A stretch of DNA of 64,000 bases from Opitutia bacterium Tous-C1TDCM (GTDB lineage Bacteria > Verrucomicrobiota > Verrucomicrobiia > Opitutales > Opitutaceae): NCBI GenBank assembly GCA_002288455.1, contig NEUS01000004.1:1-64000 (forward strand), written 5' to 3'. Position numbers and translations under genes: made by a program. The notes under the pieces are model-generated. The model was not told the DNA's origin. It worked only from the letters and a program-made list of their open reading frames with translations, and did no database searches. Shown piece after piece: positions 9,562 to 20,281 of the stretch; positions within the stretch are counted from its first letter, which is position 1; each line of letters begins with the position of its first letter.

Positions 9562-9879
9562 ATGGCCAAAAACTCCCGCAAGCCGTCCGCCCCGCTCACA
9601 TTCGATCTGCCCGAGTCGCTCATCGCCCGCATTGAAGCCGTCCGTCGCGGACACGGTTTCGCCACCGCGAGCGAGGTCGTCCGCACGGCGATCGCCGGTT
9701 ACGATTTCGACGGCGCCGTGCCGACCCGGGATCCGCACCGCCAGATTTCGGTCCGCATCACCACCGACCAGCGTGCGACGCTGAAGCGCTTCGCGAAGAA
9801 GAAAAACGCGAGCGTCGGCGAACTCCTCCGGCTCGCGATCGAAGCGATGCCCGCGAAGGCCGCGAAGAAGAAGAGCTGA
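9562..9879 (+). CDS. Small protein with two ribbon-helix-helix-like segments
   Basis: LTFDLPESLIARIEAVRRGHGFATASEVVRTAI and QISVRITTDQRATLKRFAKKKNASVGELLRLAI. Confidence 0.6.
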   Translation: MAKNSRKPSAPLTFDLPESLIARIEAVRRGHGFATASEVVRTAIAGYDFDGAVPTRDPHRQISVRITTDQRATLKRFAKKKNASVGELLRLAIEAMPAKAAKKKS

Positions 9880-9910
9880 GACGGTCGGCTTCCGGCCCCC
9901 GCCCTTTCCG

Positions 9911-9936
9911 GCGCCATCCAGCGATGGCGCTTTTTT
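9911..9936 (+). terminator. Intrinsic terminator
   Basis: GCGCCATC-CAGC-GATGGCGC followed by TTTTTT. Confidence 0.85.
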
Positions 9937-10008
9937 GTGCGTGCGGCAGCGCGCGACCCGCGGGCTTGCTTTTGGCGAGGCGCGACCTTTTCGTCGCCGG
10001 AATTGTCC

Positions 10009-11202
10009 ATGAGCAACCCTCCTGCGCCACTGTCCACCTGGGCCCGCAACGTTTCGCCTTCGCCGACGCTCGCGGTCGATGCCAAGGCCAAGGCCCTGCA
10101 AGCCGCGGGTGAAGATGTCTGTGGTTTCGCCGCCGGCGAACCCGACTTCGACACTCCCGAACATATCAAGGAGGCGTGCATCGCCGCCCTGCGGGGCGGG
10201 AAAACAAAGTACGCGCCGACGCCCGGGATCGAGCCGCTGCGGCAGGCGATCGTCGACCGCTACCTCGCCGAGTACGGCCTGAAGGCGGCGCCGTCGCAGG
10301 TCATCGTTTCACCCGGCGGCAAGTTCAATTGCTACCTGGGCGTGCTGGCGACATGCTCGCCCGGCGACGAAGTCATCGTGCCCGCGCCCTATTGGGTCAG
10401 CTATCCCGAGATGGTGAAGCTCGCCGGCGCGGTGCCGAAGTTCGTCCTCGCCGACGACAAGACCGGCTTCCGGCTCACGCCCGCCATGGTCGAGGCCGCG
10501 ATCACGCCGCGCACCCGGCTGCTGATCATCAATTCGCCCTCGAATCCCACCGGCGCCGTCTACACGCGCCAGGAACTCGAGGCCATCGTCGCCGTCGCGC
10601 TGAAGCACAATCTCTACATCCTCTCGGACGAGATGTATGAACATCTCGTATACGACGGCGCGAAGCCGACGTGCATCGCGACGTTCTCGAAAGAGGCCGA
10701 GGCGCGCACGATCACGGTCGCCGGATTCTCGAAGACCTACGCGATGACGGGATGGCGCATCGGCACGACGCTGGCGCCGGCGCCGATCGCGAAGGCGATC
10801 TCGGAGCTGCAGAGCCAGATGTCGTCGAACGTGACGACCTTCGCGCAATTCGGGGCGCTCGCCGCGTTGAAGGAAAAGGAAAAGACCGCCGCCGCCCTGA
10901 AGGTGATGCTGACGGCCTTCGACCGCCGCCGGAAGCTGTTGCACGCCGAGCTGAACAAGATCCCCGGGATCTCGTGCCTGCTCGCCGAGGGTGCGTTCTA
11001 CCTGTTCCCGAATATCTCGAGCTTCGGCCTGACCGATCTCGAATTCTGCAACCGCTTGCTCGACCAGGAGAAGGTCGCCGCCGTCCCCGGCAGCGCGTTC
11101 GGCGCCGAGGGCTACCTCCGGCTCAGCTACGCCACGAGCGACGAGATTATCGTCAAGGGCGTGACCCGGCTGGCGAAGTTCTGCGCGGAACTGAAGAAGT
11201 AA
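10009..11202 (+). CDS. Pyridoxal-phosphate aminotransferase, aspartate aminotransferase type (AAT Ib)
   Basis: [47 protein letters not shown] motifs. Confidence 0.92.
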   Translation: MSNPPAPLSTWARNVSPSPTLAVDAKAKALQAAGEDVCGFAAGEPDFDTPEHIKEACIAALRGGKTKYAPTPGIEPLRQAIVDRYLAEYGLKAAPSQVIVSPGGKFNCYLGVLATCSPGDEVIVPAPYWVSYPEMVKLAGAVPKFVLADDKTGFRLTPAMVEAAITPRTRLLIINSPSNPTGAVYTRQELEAIVAVALKHNLYILSDEMYEHLVYDGAKPTCIATFSKEAEARTITVAGFSKTYAMTGWRIGTTLAPAPIAKAISELQSQMSSNVTTFAQFGALAALKEKEKTAAALKVMLTAFDRRRKLLHAELNKIPGISCLLAEGAFYLFPNISSFGLTDLEFCNRLLDQEKVAAVPGSAFGAEGYLRLSYATSDEIIVKGVTRLAKFCAELKK

Positions 11203-11229
11203 ACCCGCCGGATCGATCCGGATTTACCG

Positions 11230-11259
11230 ATGCGCGGCCGGCCGGCCGCGCATTTTTTT
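11230..11259 (+). terminator. Intrinsic terminator (perfect 24-bp palindrome plus T7)
   Basis: ATGCGCGGCCGGCCGGCCGCGCAT followed by TTTTTT. Confidence 0.8.
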
Positions 11260-11270
11260 GCCGCCGGCCG

Positions 11271-11666
11271 TCAGCGGCGGCCCGATTTGGCCGCAGTCCG
11301 GACGGGGCCGTCGACGATGATGGCGAAGCCGCCGCAGAGCATGCGCGCGGGATCGAAGGGCAGTTTTTGCGGGTCGCACATGGCCTGAAGTCGCGGGTCG
11401 GCGAGGGCGCGGCGGTTGACGCGGTCGCGGTGCGCCCGCGACTTGAAGCGGATCCAGGCGAAGATCGCGGTTTCGCTTTGCTTCAGTTTCAGGGAGCGCA
11501 CGAACGTGGCGCCGAAGGGCAGAGCGAGATCGTCGCCGGCGCATTCCTGATAGTCGATCGCCCCGTGCCCGAGCCAGACGGCGGCGGCGCGCCGCGCGAG
11601 ACGACGGTAGGCGGGAAGATTGCGCTTGGGGAGGGGAATGACGAAGCCGTCGACGTAGGCGGGCAT
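11271..11666 (-). CDS. DUF1428 (YbaA-like) protein
   Basis: MPAYVDGFVIPLPKRNLPAYRRLA...WLGHGAIDYQECAGDDL. Confidence 0.85.
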   Translation of the reverse strand: MPAYVDGFVIPLPKRNLPAYRRLARRAAAVWLGHGAIDYQECAGDDLALPFGATFVRSLKLKQSETAIFAWIRFKSRAHRDRVNRRALADPRLQAMCDPQKLPFDPARMLCGGFAIIVDGPVRTAAKSGRR

Positions 11667-11843
11667 GGGAGATTCGGATTTGAAAGGTGGGGCTGAACCC
11701 GGGAAGGAATACCGAGAGGCAACGAATCGGAACCGGCCGCGCGGACAGGCCGCGGCTTTTTCGCGGGGGGTGTCCGTTTGCGGGGCGCGGATTCGTTGTG
11801 GCAGTGAACCCGCTCAACCGCCTTAGCTTTTCCGCCGCGCGCC

Positions 11844-12251
11844 ATGAATCCGCCTTCACCCCCGCCGAACCCGACCTACCTGCTGCTCTTCCGGAACACC
11901 GGTCCGGAAACCCACCGGCATCTGTCCGCCGAGGAACGCCAGCAGCTCATGCAACGCTGGAACGCCTGGTTCGAGGGGCTGCTTGCCACCGGTGAGGCGG
12001 TCGAGGGCCAGCCCTTGGAAACGGAGACGCGCCTGGTGTCCGGCGCGACCGGCCAGCGCGTGGTCGACGGACCGTATCCGGAAGCGAAGGAGGCGATCGG
12101 CGGTTACGTGCGGCTCGAAGTGCCGGATCTCGCCGCGGCCACGGCGATCGCGCAGCGGCATCCGGGACTTGAATACGGCCTGGAGATCGAAATCCGGAAG
12201 CTGGTCGACGACTGCCACCTCGGCGTGACGACGCGCCGGCAGCCGCGCTGA
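11844..12251 (+). CDS. YCII-related / DGPF-domain protein
   Basis: TYLLLFRNTGPETHRHLSAEE...RVVDGPYPEAKEAIGGYVRLEVPD. Confidence 0.85.
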   Translation: MNPPSPPPNPTYLLLFRNTGPETHRHLSAEERQQLMQRWNAWFEGLLATGEAVEGQPLETETRLVSGATGQRVVDGPYPEAKEAIGGYVRLEVPDLAAATAIAQRHPGLEYGLEIEIRKLVDDCHLGVTTRRQPR

Positions 12252-12267
12252 ACGGGACGGGGGCGCG

Positions 12268-13551
12268 ATGGCGAATCCACCGGACGACCCCGGCACGCGG
12301 CGCCCGGCGCAGCTGGTGGAGCATTTTTTCCGGCACGAAACCGGCCGCCTGCACGGCGTGCTGATCCGGATGCTGGGGGCCGAGCACCTCGCGCTGGCGG
12401 AGGACGTGGCGCAGGAGGCGCTGTTGCGGGCGTTGCGGACCTGGTCGATCGGCGGGGTGCCGCCGAATCCGTCGGCATGGATCACGCAGGTGGCGAAGAA
12501 CCTCGCGCTCGACGCGCTCCGGCACCGGCGGATGGCGCACACGAAGGAGCCCGGGCTGGCGCGGCATTTCGAGCAACTGCGCGGCGGCGGGGAGAGCGAG
12601 CCCGAGATCCGGGACGATACGCTCCGGCTGCTGTTCGGCTGCTGCCATCCGGCGATCGCGGCGGATGCGCAGGTGGTGCTGGCGCTGAAGGTCCTGTGCG
12701 GGTTCGGCAACGGCGAGATTGCGCGGGCATTCTTCGCGAGCGAAGCGGCGATCGAGAAACAGCTGACGCGCACCAAGCAGCGGATCCGGGACGCGGGGAT
12801 CGGCTTCGAGGTGCCGGCCGGGCCGGACCTGGGGGCGCGGCTCGACGGCGTGCTGGCCGCGCTCTACCTGCTGTTCAACGAAGGCTACAAGGCTTCGGAC
12901 GGGGAGCGGCTGGTGCGGCAAGAGCTTTCCGCGGAAGCGGTGCGGCTGATGGAAATCCTCGTCGCGCATCCGGCGGGCAACGTGCCGCGGGCGCACGCGC
13001 TGCTGGCCCTGATGCTGCTGAATGCGGCGCGGTTCCCGACCCGGCTGGACGAGGCCGGCGCCCTGCTGCGGCTGCGGGACCAGGACCGCACGAAGTGGCA
13101 CGGCGGGCTGGTCGCGCGCGGGCTGCACCACCTGGCGGAGGCGGCGCAGGGTTCGGAACTGGGCGAGTACCATTTGCAGGCGGGCATCGCGGCGCTCCAC
13201 TGCACGGCGCCGGATCATGCGGGCACGGACTGGCCCGGAATTTTGCGCCACTACGACGCGCTGGCGCGGCTGAAGCCGTCGCCGGTGGTGGCGTTGAACC
13301 GGGCGGTGGCGTTGGCCGAAGTGGCCGGCGCGCAGGCGGGGCTGGACGCGGTGGCGGCGATGCCGGAGCGGGAGCGGATGGAGTCCCACTACTTGCTGCA
13401 CGCGGTGGTCGGGGAGTTGCAGTGGCGGCGGCAGGACCACGCGGCCGCGGCGCAGAGTTTCCGGCGGGCGCTGCAACTCGCGCAGGTGGGACCGGAGCAG
13501 CAGTTTCTCCTCCGCGGGCTGGAGCGGAGCGCCGGAACGGCCGGGCCCTGA
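12268..13551 (+). CDS. ECF RNA polymerase sigma factor with long TPR-like C-terminal extension (ECF42/DUF6596 type)
   Basis: RMLGAEHLALAEDVAQEALLRALRTW, NPSAWITQVAKNLALDALRH, LRLLFGCCHPAI, LYLLFNEGYKAS, LNRAVALAEVAG. Confidence 0.88.
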   Translation: MANPPDDPGTRRPAQLVEHFFRHETGRLHGVLIRMLGAEHLALAEDVAQEALLRALRTWSIGGVPPNPSAWITQVAKNLALDALRHRRMAHTKEPGLARHFEQLRGGGESEPEIRDDTLRLLFGCCHPAIAADAQVVLALKVLCGFGNGEIARAFFASEAAIEKQLTRTKQRIRDAGIGFEVPAGPDLGARLDGVLAALYLLFNEGYKASDGERLVRQELSAEAVRLMEILVAHPAGNVPRAHALLALMLLNAARFPTRLDEAGALLRLRDQDRTKWHGGLVARGLHHLAEAAQGSELGEYHLQAGIAALHCTAPDHAGTDWPGILRHYDALARLKPSPVVALNRAVALAEVAGAQAGLDAVAAMPERERMESHYLLHAVVGELQWRRQDHAAAAQSFRRALQLAQVGPEQQFLLRGLERSAGTAGP

Positions 13552-14050
13552 TTCGCCGCTTGCGGTTCCGGTTCCGGGCGGAATGCTGCGCGTATCACCA
13601 CGGGGTTTTCTTCGCCGGTTCCGCGCTCTGGACCGGTCTCGTAGCGGCAGAGCCGGCAGTGTTTCCGACTCGCCCATGCAATCCAGCCCCTCTTCAACCG
13701 CGCCACGCCGTTCCGGGATCCGGACGGCGGTTTCGCGCGGGCGGGCGGGAGCGGACCGGCGGACGCGCCATCACCCTTTAGAACGGCTTCGGCCGGCGTT
13801 TCTCGTTCCGAGAAACACAGGAGACGACAACCCGATGGAAAATGATGCAGCCCTTCCTGCCCGCGCCGCCCCGCGCGACCCAAAGTCCGACGAGGATCCG
13901 TAGCGGCCGGCCCGGACCCGGTCCGGCGACCGGTGGCGGTCGGCCGGGATCGGCGAGCTGAAAGATGAACGACGAGGGGCGAACGTCCGGAAACCGGAGT
14001 GTTGCCCGGACGGAAAAGACTCCGGCCGACCCGGGAAGAACCGGCGGCGA

Positions 14051-14106
14051 GGCTCAGGCGGAATCAGGCGGTTGAAAGTTGAAGGTTGAAGGATCGATCC
14101 GCCGAG
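14051..14106 (+). repeat. Heptamer-repeat intergenic element (GTTGAAA GTTGAAG GTTGAAG)
   Basis: GGCTCAGGC...GTTGAAAGTTGAAGGTTGAAGGATCGATCCGCCGAGG; shares flanks with the copy at 45555-45620. Confidence 0.7.
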
Positions 14107-14200
14107 GCACGGAAAACGGCGCCGCAGCGGGTAACCCGGGAAACCGGACGGTTCTGCTCCCGGCTCCCGACCCAGCGCTCTCGCCGGCATGGTTTTCGGC

Positions 14201-16450
14201 TCAGAACATGAGCCGATACGTGGCCGCCAGTTCGCGGCCGGCGCCGAACCGGGCCTGCGATTCGACGAGGTCGTAGTCGAAGAGGTTGCGCAGCGCGAAG
14301 CCGACACTGTGGAGAAATTTTTCCCGCCGGAAGCTGTAGTTCACGCCGAGCCCGGAGAGCGCGTAGCCCGGAAACCGCAGCGCATAGCGTTGCCGGTCCT
14401 CGTAGGCGGCGATGTATCCGGAAAGGTAGGACCAGCTGTAGGAGCAGGAGAGGCCCTGCCAGCGCCCGGGGCCGAAGGCGTAGCCGAGGGAGGCGGATGC
14501 GTTGAACGGCGGGTAGCGGGTGAGTTCGCGGCCGACTTCTTCCGGGAGATCGGGCGAAGCGGTGGTGACGGCGCGGGTGTAGGTGACGCGGGTGCCGAAA
14601 GCGAGGCGCGGCGTGAGCCGCCAGCGGCCCTCGAGTTTCGCGCCGCGGAAGGTCTCCTCGCCGGAGGCGACGAGCTGCGGCTGGGTCTGGGTGGCGTCGC
14701 GGATCGGGTCGTTGTAGAGCGGGTTGCGCCGGAGGATATTCTGGTTGAAGAGCGAGAAGGCGGTGAGGGTGAGATCGACGTTGGGCGAGGGCAGCCGGGC
14801 CTTGAGCCCGCCTTCGACGCCGCGGGTCGATTCGTTGCCCTGGATCCGGCCGGTGCGGGCGTCGACGCGCATCGAAGGCTCGAACGCGGTGCTGGCGGTG
14901 AGAAACAGCAGGAGCCGGCTCGGGATCGCCTGGTAGTTGACCCCGGAGTGGTAGGTCAGGCGCGAGGTCCGGTCGTCGAGGAACGCGCGGGCGGCACCGG
15001 GCCGGCGGTCGTGGATCCGGATGGCGGCGAGGTCCTGGCGCAAACCGGCGGTGAGCACGACGCGGCCCGCGGCGAAGCCGGCGCGTTCGCCGAGTTCGAA
15101 GGAGGCGTAGCGGCCGCGGTCGCGGCGGTCGGCGATGACGCGGCGGTAGAGTGCGCGGCTGAAGGGCGGCCGGTAGTAGTCGGGGGCGACGGGATCGAAA
15201 TTGCGCACGGCGGCGGGCAGGGCGTTGCGGTCGGCGGCGGTCAGGCCGAATTCCTCGCGCAGGGCGTCCGTCCACGTGTGGCTGGCGGCGAACATCACCT
15301 TGTGCTCGGCGTGCCAGCGGCGGAAACGGCCGGTGGCCTCGAAATGGGCGAGCCAGGTGCGCATCGGCTGCTCGCTGTGGGTCGGTTCGCGGATGCCCTC
15401 GAAGCGGCCGAGGGCGACGTTGTAGAGGGAGGTGGTGAAACGGTCCTGCTCGATCCGGCGCATCCAGGTTTCGAGCCCGGCGCGGACGGCGACGCGCGGA
15501 TGCGGCTGGCCGTCGAAGACGACGGAGGCGGCCGCGGTGCGGCGGCGGAGACCGGCCTGCGGACCGACGGTATTGAAGCCGGCGAGCGGGAGGTAGGGGC
15601 CGACGATGCGGTCGCCGGCGAAACGGCGGTATTCGGGCGTCCCGGCCGCCGCGGTCGCGCGCGTTTGCCGGAAATCGACGGCGAAGAGGGTGCTGGCGGC
15701 GGAATTGTGGCGCCAGGTGACGGCGGCGTTGACGCTGCGGGTGTCGGTGGCGGCGTCGGTTTCGGGGCCTTTGCGCCGGCTCCAATCCGAGGCGAAGCGG
15801 TGCCAGACGCGGTTGGGGACGGTGGGGCCGGTGACTTCGAGCAGCGCGGATTGGCGGCGCAGGGAGGACAGCGAGTAGTCGAAGCGTTTGCCGGCGGCGG
15901 CGCGGGGCCGGGCGGTAATAAAATCCTGGATACCGCCCGGGGCGGCGCGGCCGAGCACCGGCACCAGGGCGCCCTGGATGACGACGGTGCGGTTGGTGTT
16001 GAGCATGTCGGACGAGCCCATGGTCGCGAAGCCGTTGCGCAGGAGCGGGGCCGGGAAGCCGCGCAGGGCGACGCGGCTGTCGGCGGTGGCGAGATCGACG
16101 GCGGACGGATTGGCGATCAGCACCAATTCCGCCTGGATTTCCATGGCGCCGGGATCGTCCTCGAGGGATTCGGCGGTGATCAGGTCGTTGGAGAAAGGGG
16201 AATCGCGGAGTTGCTGTTCGTAGGAGCCCATGCCGGTGGCATCGAAGCCGGGGTCGTCGTTCCGGGCGCGGACCTGGACGGCGTCGATTTTGACCACGTC
16301 CTCGTCCGGGACTTTGGCGGCGGCGGGCTGGGCGGTGCCGGGGGCGGGCGGGGGCGCATCGGGGCGGACCGTCTGGCCGGCCAAGGGGATGCCCCCGAGG
16401 AGAACGAGGAGAAGCGCGAGAAGCGGGGGTTTCGCCGCGGAAAAAACCAT
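14201..16450 (-). CDS. TonB-dependent receptor
   Basis: Signal peptide; plug-like SRVALRGFPAPLLRNGF...RTVVIQGALVPVLGRAAPGGIQDFITA; C-terminal beta strands ending ELAATYRLMF. Confidence 0.82.
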   Translation of the reverse strand: MVFSAAKPPLLALLLVLLGGIPLAGQTVRPDAPPPAPGTAQPAAAKVPDEDVVKIDAVQVRARNDDPGFDATGMGSYEQQLRDSPFSNDLITAESLEDDPGAMEIQAELVLIANPSAVDLATADSRVALRGFPAPLLRNGFATMGSSDMLNTNRTVVIQGALVPVLGRAAPGGIQDFITARPRAAAGKRFDYSLSSLRRQSALLEVTGPTVPNRVWHRFASDWSRRKGPETDAATDTRSVNAAVTWRHNSAASTLFAVDFRQTRATAAAGTPEYRRFAGDRIVGPYLPLAGFNTVGPQAGLRRRTAAASVVFDGQPHPRVAVRAGLETWMRRIEQDRFTTSLYNVALGRFEGIREPTHSEQPMRTWLAHFEATGRFRRWHAEHKVMFAASHTWTDALREEFGLTAADRNALPAAVRNFDPVAPDYYRPPFSRALYRRVIADRRDRGRYASFELGERAGFAAGRVVLTAGLRQDLAAIRIHDRRPGAARAFLDDRTSRLTYHSGVNYQAIPSRLLLFLTASTAFEPSMRVDARTGRIQGNESTRGVEGGLKARLPSPNVDLTLTAFSLFNQNILRRNPLYNDPIRDATQTQPQLVASGEETFRGAKLEGRWRLTPRLAFGTRVTYTRAVTTASPDLPEEVGRELTRYPPFNASASLGYAFGPGRWQGLSCSYSWSYLSGYIAAYEDRQRYALRFPGYALSGLGVNYSFRREKFLHSVGFALRNLFDYDLVESQARFGAGRELAATYRLMF

Positions 16451-16588
16451 GCCGCGGCCAGCTTCGCGGAAAGGGCCGGCGGGTCGCAACGCCGAAGCGG
16501 CGGCGGCCGCCGGTTTTTCGCGGTCGGACGAGGCGGCTGAACTCGGCGCTTTCCAGAGCGGGCCGGGCGCGTTGTGCTCGCCGGCGCG

Positions 16589-17881
16589 ATGCCGTCACCC
16601 CGCATTTCCCGCCGTCAGGCTTTGGCCGCGCTCGGTGCGCTGTCGCTGCCGCTGGAGCGGTGGGTGGCGCAGGCGTCGCCGCTACCCGCCGCACCCATGT
16701 CCAACGCGCCCCTGCCTCCCTCGCTCGCCGGCGTGCCGGCGGACCTGCCCAATTTCCAGCCGCTGCTCGAGTGGATCGCGGCGGAGCATCGGCCGCGGTC
16801 GACGTTTATCGATCCGCAATGGCGTTCGCTGGACGCATGGAAGGCGGCGGTCCGGCCGCGGCTGGCGGAGAAGCTGGGCTATGCGCCGGCCGTGGAGCCC
16901 GTGACGGCGGAGGTGCGGGGGAAGGAAGAGCGGGACGGGTTCACGGTCGAGACCGTGTCGATCGGTGCGACGCCGGCCTACCGGATCCCGGCGCGGATTC
17001 TGGTGCCGACCGGGCGGCGGGGACGGCTGCCGGCGGTGCTGGCGCTGCATTGCCACAGCGGGCGGTACACGTGGGGGCACGAGAAGATTGTGTCGGCGCC
17101 GGGCGAAGCGGCGCATCTGACGGAATTCCGGCGGGGCACCTACGGGCGGCCGTGGGCGGAGGAGTTGGCGCGGCGCGGATTTGTGGTGGCGGTGATCGAC
17201 GCGTTTTACTTCGGGGAGCGGCGGCTGCGGGTCGAGGACCTGGCGCCGGAGCGGATTTTTGCGGAAGTCAAAGATGCGGCGGCGGCGGCGCGGAAGGCGG
17301 CGCCGGGCACGCCGGAATGGATGGCGGCGACGAACCGGGTGTGCGGTTTTTATGAGCACCACACGGCCAAGGCGCTGACAGCGGTCGGGACGACGTGGGC
17401 GGGAGTGCACGTCTGGGACGACCGGCGGACGATCGACTATCTGGGCACGCGGGCCGACGTCGATCCGGCGCGGATCGGTTGCGCGGGATTGTCGGGCGGC
17501 GGATTCCGCGCGGCGTTGACGATCGCGGCGGATCCGCGGGTGAAGGCGGCGTGCGTGACGGGGTGGATGACGGAATTTGCGGCGCAGCTGAAACACCACC
17601 TGCGGCACACGTGGATGATCTACGTGCCGGGGCTATACCGGGAATTGGACCTGCCGGATGCGGCGGCGTTGCATGCGCCGGGGGCGTTGCTGGTGCAGCA
17701 ATGCCGGCGCGACACGTTGTTTCCGAAGGAGGGGATGGAAGGCGCGGTCGCGAAGCTGGAAAAAATCTACGCGAAGGCGGGAATTCCGGAGCGGTTCAAG
17801 GGTTCGTTCCACGACATCCCGCACAGTTTTCCGCCGGCGTTGCAGGACGAAGCGTTTGCTTGGTTGGAACGTTGGCTTTGA
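16589..17881 (+). CDS. Alpha/beta hydrolase (dienelactone hydrolase/acetyl esterase-like) with Tat-like signal
   Basis: RRQALAALGALSLPL; LPAVLALHCHSG; IGCAGLSGGGFRAALTIAADPRVKAACVTGWM. Confidence 0.78.
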   Translation: MPSPRISRRQALAALGALSLPLERWVAQASPLPAAPMSNAPLPPSLAGVPADLPNFQPLLEWIAAEHRPRSTFIDPQWRSLDAWKAAVRPRLAEKLGYAPAVEPVTAEVRGKEERDGFTVETVSIGATPAYRIPARILVPTGRRGRLPAVLALHCHSGRYTWGHEKIVSAPGEAAHLTEFRRGTYGRPWAEELARRGFVVAVIDAFYFGERRLRVEDLAPERIFAEVKDAAAAARKAAPGTPEWMAATNRVCGFYEHHTAKALTAVGTTWAGVHVWDDRRTIDYLGTRADVDPARIGCAGLSGGGFRAALTIAADPRVKAACVTGWMTEFAAQLKHHLRHTWMIYVPGLYRELDLPDAAALHAPGALLVQQCRRDTLFPKEGMEGAVAKLEKIYAKAGIPERFKGSFHDIPHSFPPALQDEAFAWLERWL

Positions 17882-17917
17882 GGGATTCGGAGCGGAAGGG
17901 GCGCCCGGGACGGAGAC

Positions 17918-17947
17918 AAAAAACGGCGCGCCCTGGCGGGCGCGCCG
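17918..17947 (-). terminator. Intrinsic terminator of the chemoreceptor gene
   Basis: Minus strand CGGCGCGCCC-GCCA-GGGCGCGCCG then TTTTTT. Confidence 0.8.
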
Positions 17948-17974
17948 GTGAACGGTTGTCCGTTATCGATTTGG

Positions 17975-19975
17975 TCAACCGGAGAAGTGCTCGTCGTGGC
18001 TGTCGACGTGCGGGGCCTTGTCGCCGTTGAAGCTGAGGGTTTGGTGACGGACGGGAGCCGCGGCGGGGGCGGCGGATTTCCGCGCCATGGCGACGGGCGC
18101 CCGGGACGAGGGCGGGGCGTGGCGGGCGGCGGGTTTGTAGGCGGCGACGCCGTCGTTGGCCGAAGCCTGGGCATCGCGGGTGATGAGGCGGCGGAGATCG
18201 GCGACGGAGCCCTGCATCGAGACGGCCTGGGCGTTGAGTTCCTCGGCGGCGGCGGCGCTTTCCTCGGCGGTGCTGGCGTTGGATTGCGTGACTTTGTCCA
18301 TCTGGGAGACGGCGGTATTGAGTTGGCCGATACCTTGGTTCTGCTCGTTGGAGGCGGTGGCGATCTCGACGACGAGTTCGTCCATGCGGCGGGCCTTGGT
18401 GACGATGTCGGCGAGGGCTTCGGCGACTTTGGCGGAGATGACGACGCCGTGTTCGCTCTTGGAGATGGCGTCCTCGATCTTGCCGGCGGTTTCCTTGGCG
18501 GATTGGGCGGAGCGTTGGGCGAGGTTGCGGACTTCCTCGGCGACGACGGCGAAGCCCATGCCGGCCTCGCCGGCGCGGGCGGCCTCGACGGCGGCGTTGA
18601 GGGCGAGGATGTTGGTCTGGAACGCGATCTCGTCGATCGTCTTGATGATTTTGGCGATGTCGTCGGAGGACGCCTTGATGGCGGCCATGGCGTCGCGCAT
18701 CTGTTCCATGTGCGTGGCGCCGGAATCGGCGGCGGCGCGGGTCTGGTTGGAGAGGTCCTTGGCCTGGTTGGCGCTGTCGGCGTTGCGGCGGGTCATCGAG
18801 GACATTTCCTCGAGGGAAGCGCTGGTTTCCTCGAGGCTGGAGGCCTGTTCGGTGGAACCTTCGGCGAGGGATTGGCTGGCGGCGGCGACCTGACCGGCGG
18901 CGGCGGTGACCTGGACGGCGCTCTCGTTCATGCTGTTGGCGACGGCCTTCAGGACCTTGGTGATGGTGAAAATGATGAACCAGGAAACGGCGATGCCGAG
19001 GGCGAGGGCGACGGCGACGCCGATGGAAATGAGGACGATGGTGGCGCCGAGCTCGGTGTTGGAGTGGTCGGCGGACTCGACGGTCCGCTTCATGCCGGTG
19101 GCCTGGATCTCCTCGGTGATGTTGGAGACTTTTTCGGCGGCGGCGAAGCGGGCTTTGCCGAGTTCGTCGAGGTCCTTGAGGTCGCCGGAGAGGTCGATGA
19201 GAATGGCCTTGTAGGCGGTGGCGGCCTGGAGGGCCTCGTTGGTTTCGGTGAGGTCGGTCTTGTCCTTGAGGGTGCCGATGAGGGTCGCGAACCGTTCTTC
19301 CATGACGGGGAAGACCTGGATCGCGGTGCCGAAGAGGGCGGTGTCGCGCAGGGCCTGGGCCTTGAAGGCGGTGACGCGGACGTTGTTGCCGTGGCCGCGG
19401 ATTTCCTGGGCGAGGGTCAGTTTGGCGAGGCGGTCGCTGAGGGCGGCGGGCGGGGCATCGGCGGCGATTTCCTCGGTGAGGCGTTTGCGCTGGGCGGTGT
19501 TCACGAGGTCGATGCTCTCGATGAAGACACCGGCGGCTTGGTCGAGCTTGGTGCGGTTATCGTCGACCTCGTTGTTGCGCTTTTCGGTGAGGTTGAAGGC
19601 GTCCTCATAGGCCTTGAGGCTGACCCGGAGCTGTTCGACCTGGGACTTGAGGAGGACTAGGGTCGGGAAGTCGCGGGCGAGTTTTTCGGCTTTCTCGAGG
19701 TCGAGTTTGAGTTTGCCGAAGGCGGCCTTGGCTTTGGCCAAAGCTTCCTTGTTGCCGGTGTAGCCGTAGGTGCGGGCCTGGATCTGCAGGTCGGAGAGAT
19801 TGACCTGCATGGAAGCCGCAACGGCGACTTCGGGGACGTACTCGGTGGCGAGGGTCCGGGCGGACTTTCGGACCGAGAGCATGTCCGAGATCGCGATGCC
19901 GCCGAGGATCGCGGTGATGAGGAGCAGCGCGGCGAAGCCCAAGGCAATCTTGGCTCCGATGGTCATTGATTTCAT
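17975..19975 (-). CDS. Methyl-accepting chemotaxis protein
   Basis: [44 protein letters not shown] hairpin-tip signature; two TM segments. Confidence 0.96.
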   Translation of the reverse strand: MKSMTIGAKIALGFAALLLITAILGGIAISDMLSVRKSARTLATEYVPEVAVAASMQVNLSDLQIQARTYGYTGNKEALAKAKAAFGKLKLDLEKAEKLARDFPTLVLLKSQVEQLRVSLKAYEDAFNLTEKRNNEVDDNRTKLDQAAGVFIESIDLVNTAQRKRLTEEIAADAPPAALSDRLAKLTLAQEIRGHGNNVRVTAFKAQALRDTALFGTAIQVFPVMEERFATLIGTLKDKTDLTETNEALQAATAYKAILIDLSGDLKDLDELGKARFAAAEKVSNITEEIQATGMKRTVESADHSNTELGATIVLISIGVAVALALGIAVSWFIIFTITKVLKAVANSMNESAVQVTAAAGQVAAASQSLAEGSTEQASSLEETSASLEEMSSMTRRNADSANQAKDLSNQTRAAADSGATHMEQMRDAMAAIKASSDDIAKIIKTIDEIAFQTNILALNAAVEAARAGEAGMGFAVVAEEVRNLAQRSAQSAKETAGKIEDAISKSEHGVVISAKVAEALADIVTKARRMDELVVEIATASNEQNQGIGQLNTAVSQMDKVTQSNASTAEESAAAAEELNAQAVSMQGSVADLRRLITRDAQASANDGVAAYKPAARHAPPSSRAPVAMARKSAAPAAAPVRHQTLSFNGDKAPHVDSHDEHFSG

Positions 19976-20189
19976 GAGGGGGTCGATCAGGGAGGTGGAC
20001 CGCGGGGGCAATTCCCCGGAGCCGAGCGCGAGTTCCACCTCTTTCGGTCCGATTGGAGCGAGAAAGGTCGAACTGACTCGCGGTATGTATCGGATCACAG
20101 GAACAACGACTTGATGAATACCTAGGCCGTGGGCCGCCGGCATAAGGTGCGGCGCGCGGTTTCTCGCTCGTGGCTTCTGCGTACTAGGG

Positions 20190-20261
20190 AAAAACGAAAC
20201 CGGCCGGGCGGGTATCCGCCTGCGGCCGGTGGGCAAAAAAACCAGGCCCGGACGGGCTTGG
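20190..20261 (-). terminator. Tandem intrinsic terminator-like hairpins downstream of the Ldh2 gene
   Basis: Minus strand CCAAGCCCGTCCGGGCCTGG+T7, then ACCGGCCG...CGGCCGGT+TTCGTTTTT. Confidence 0.6.
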
Positions 20262-20281
20262 CCGGAGGGGATGATCGGGCG

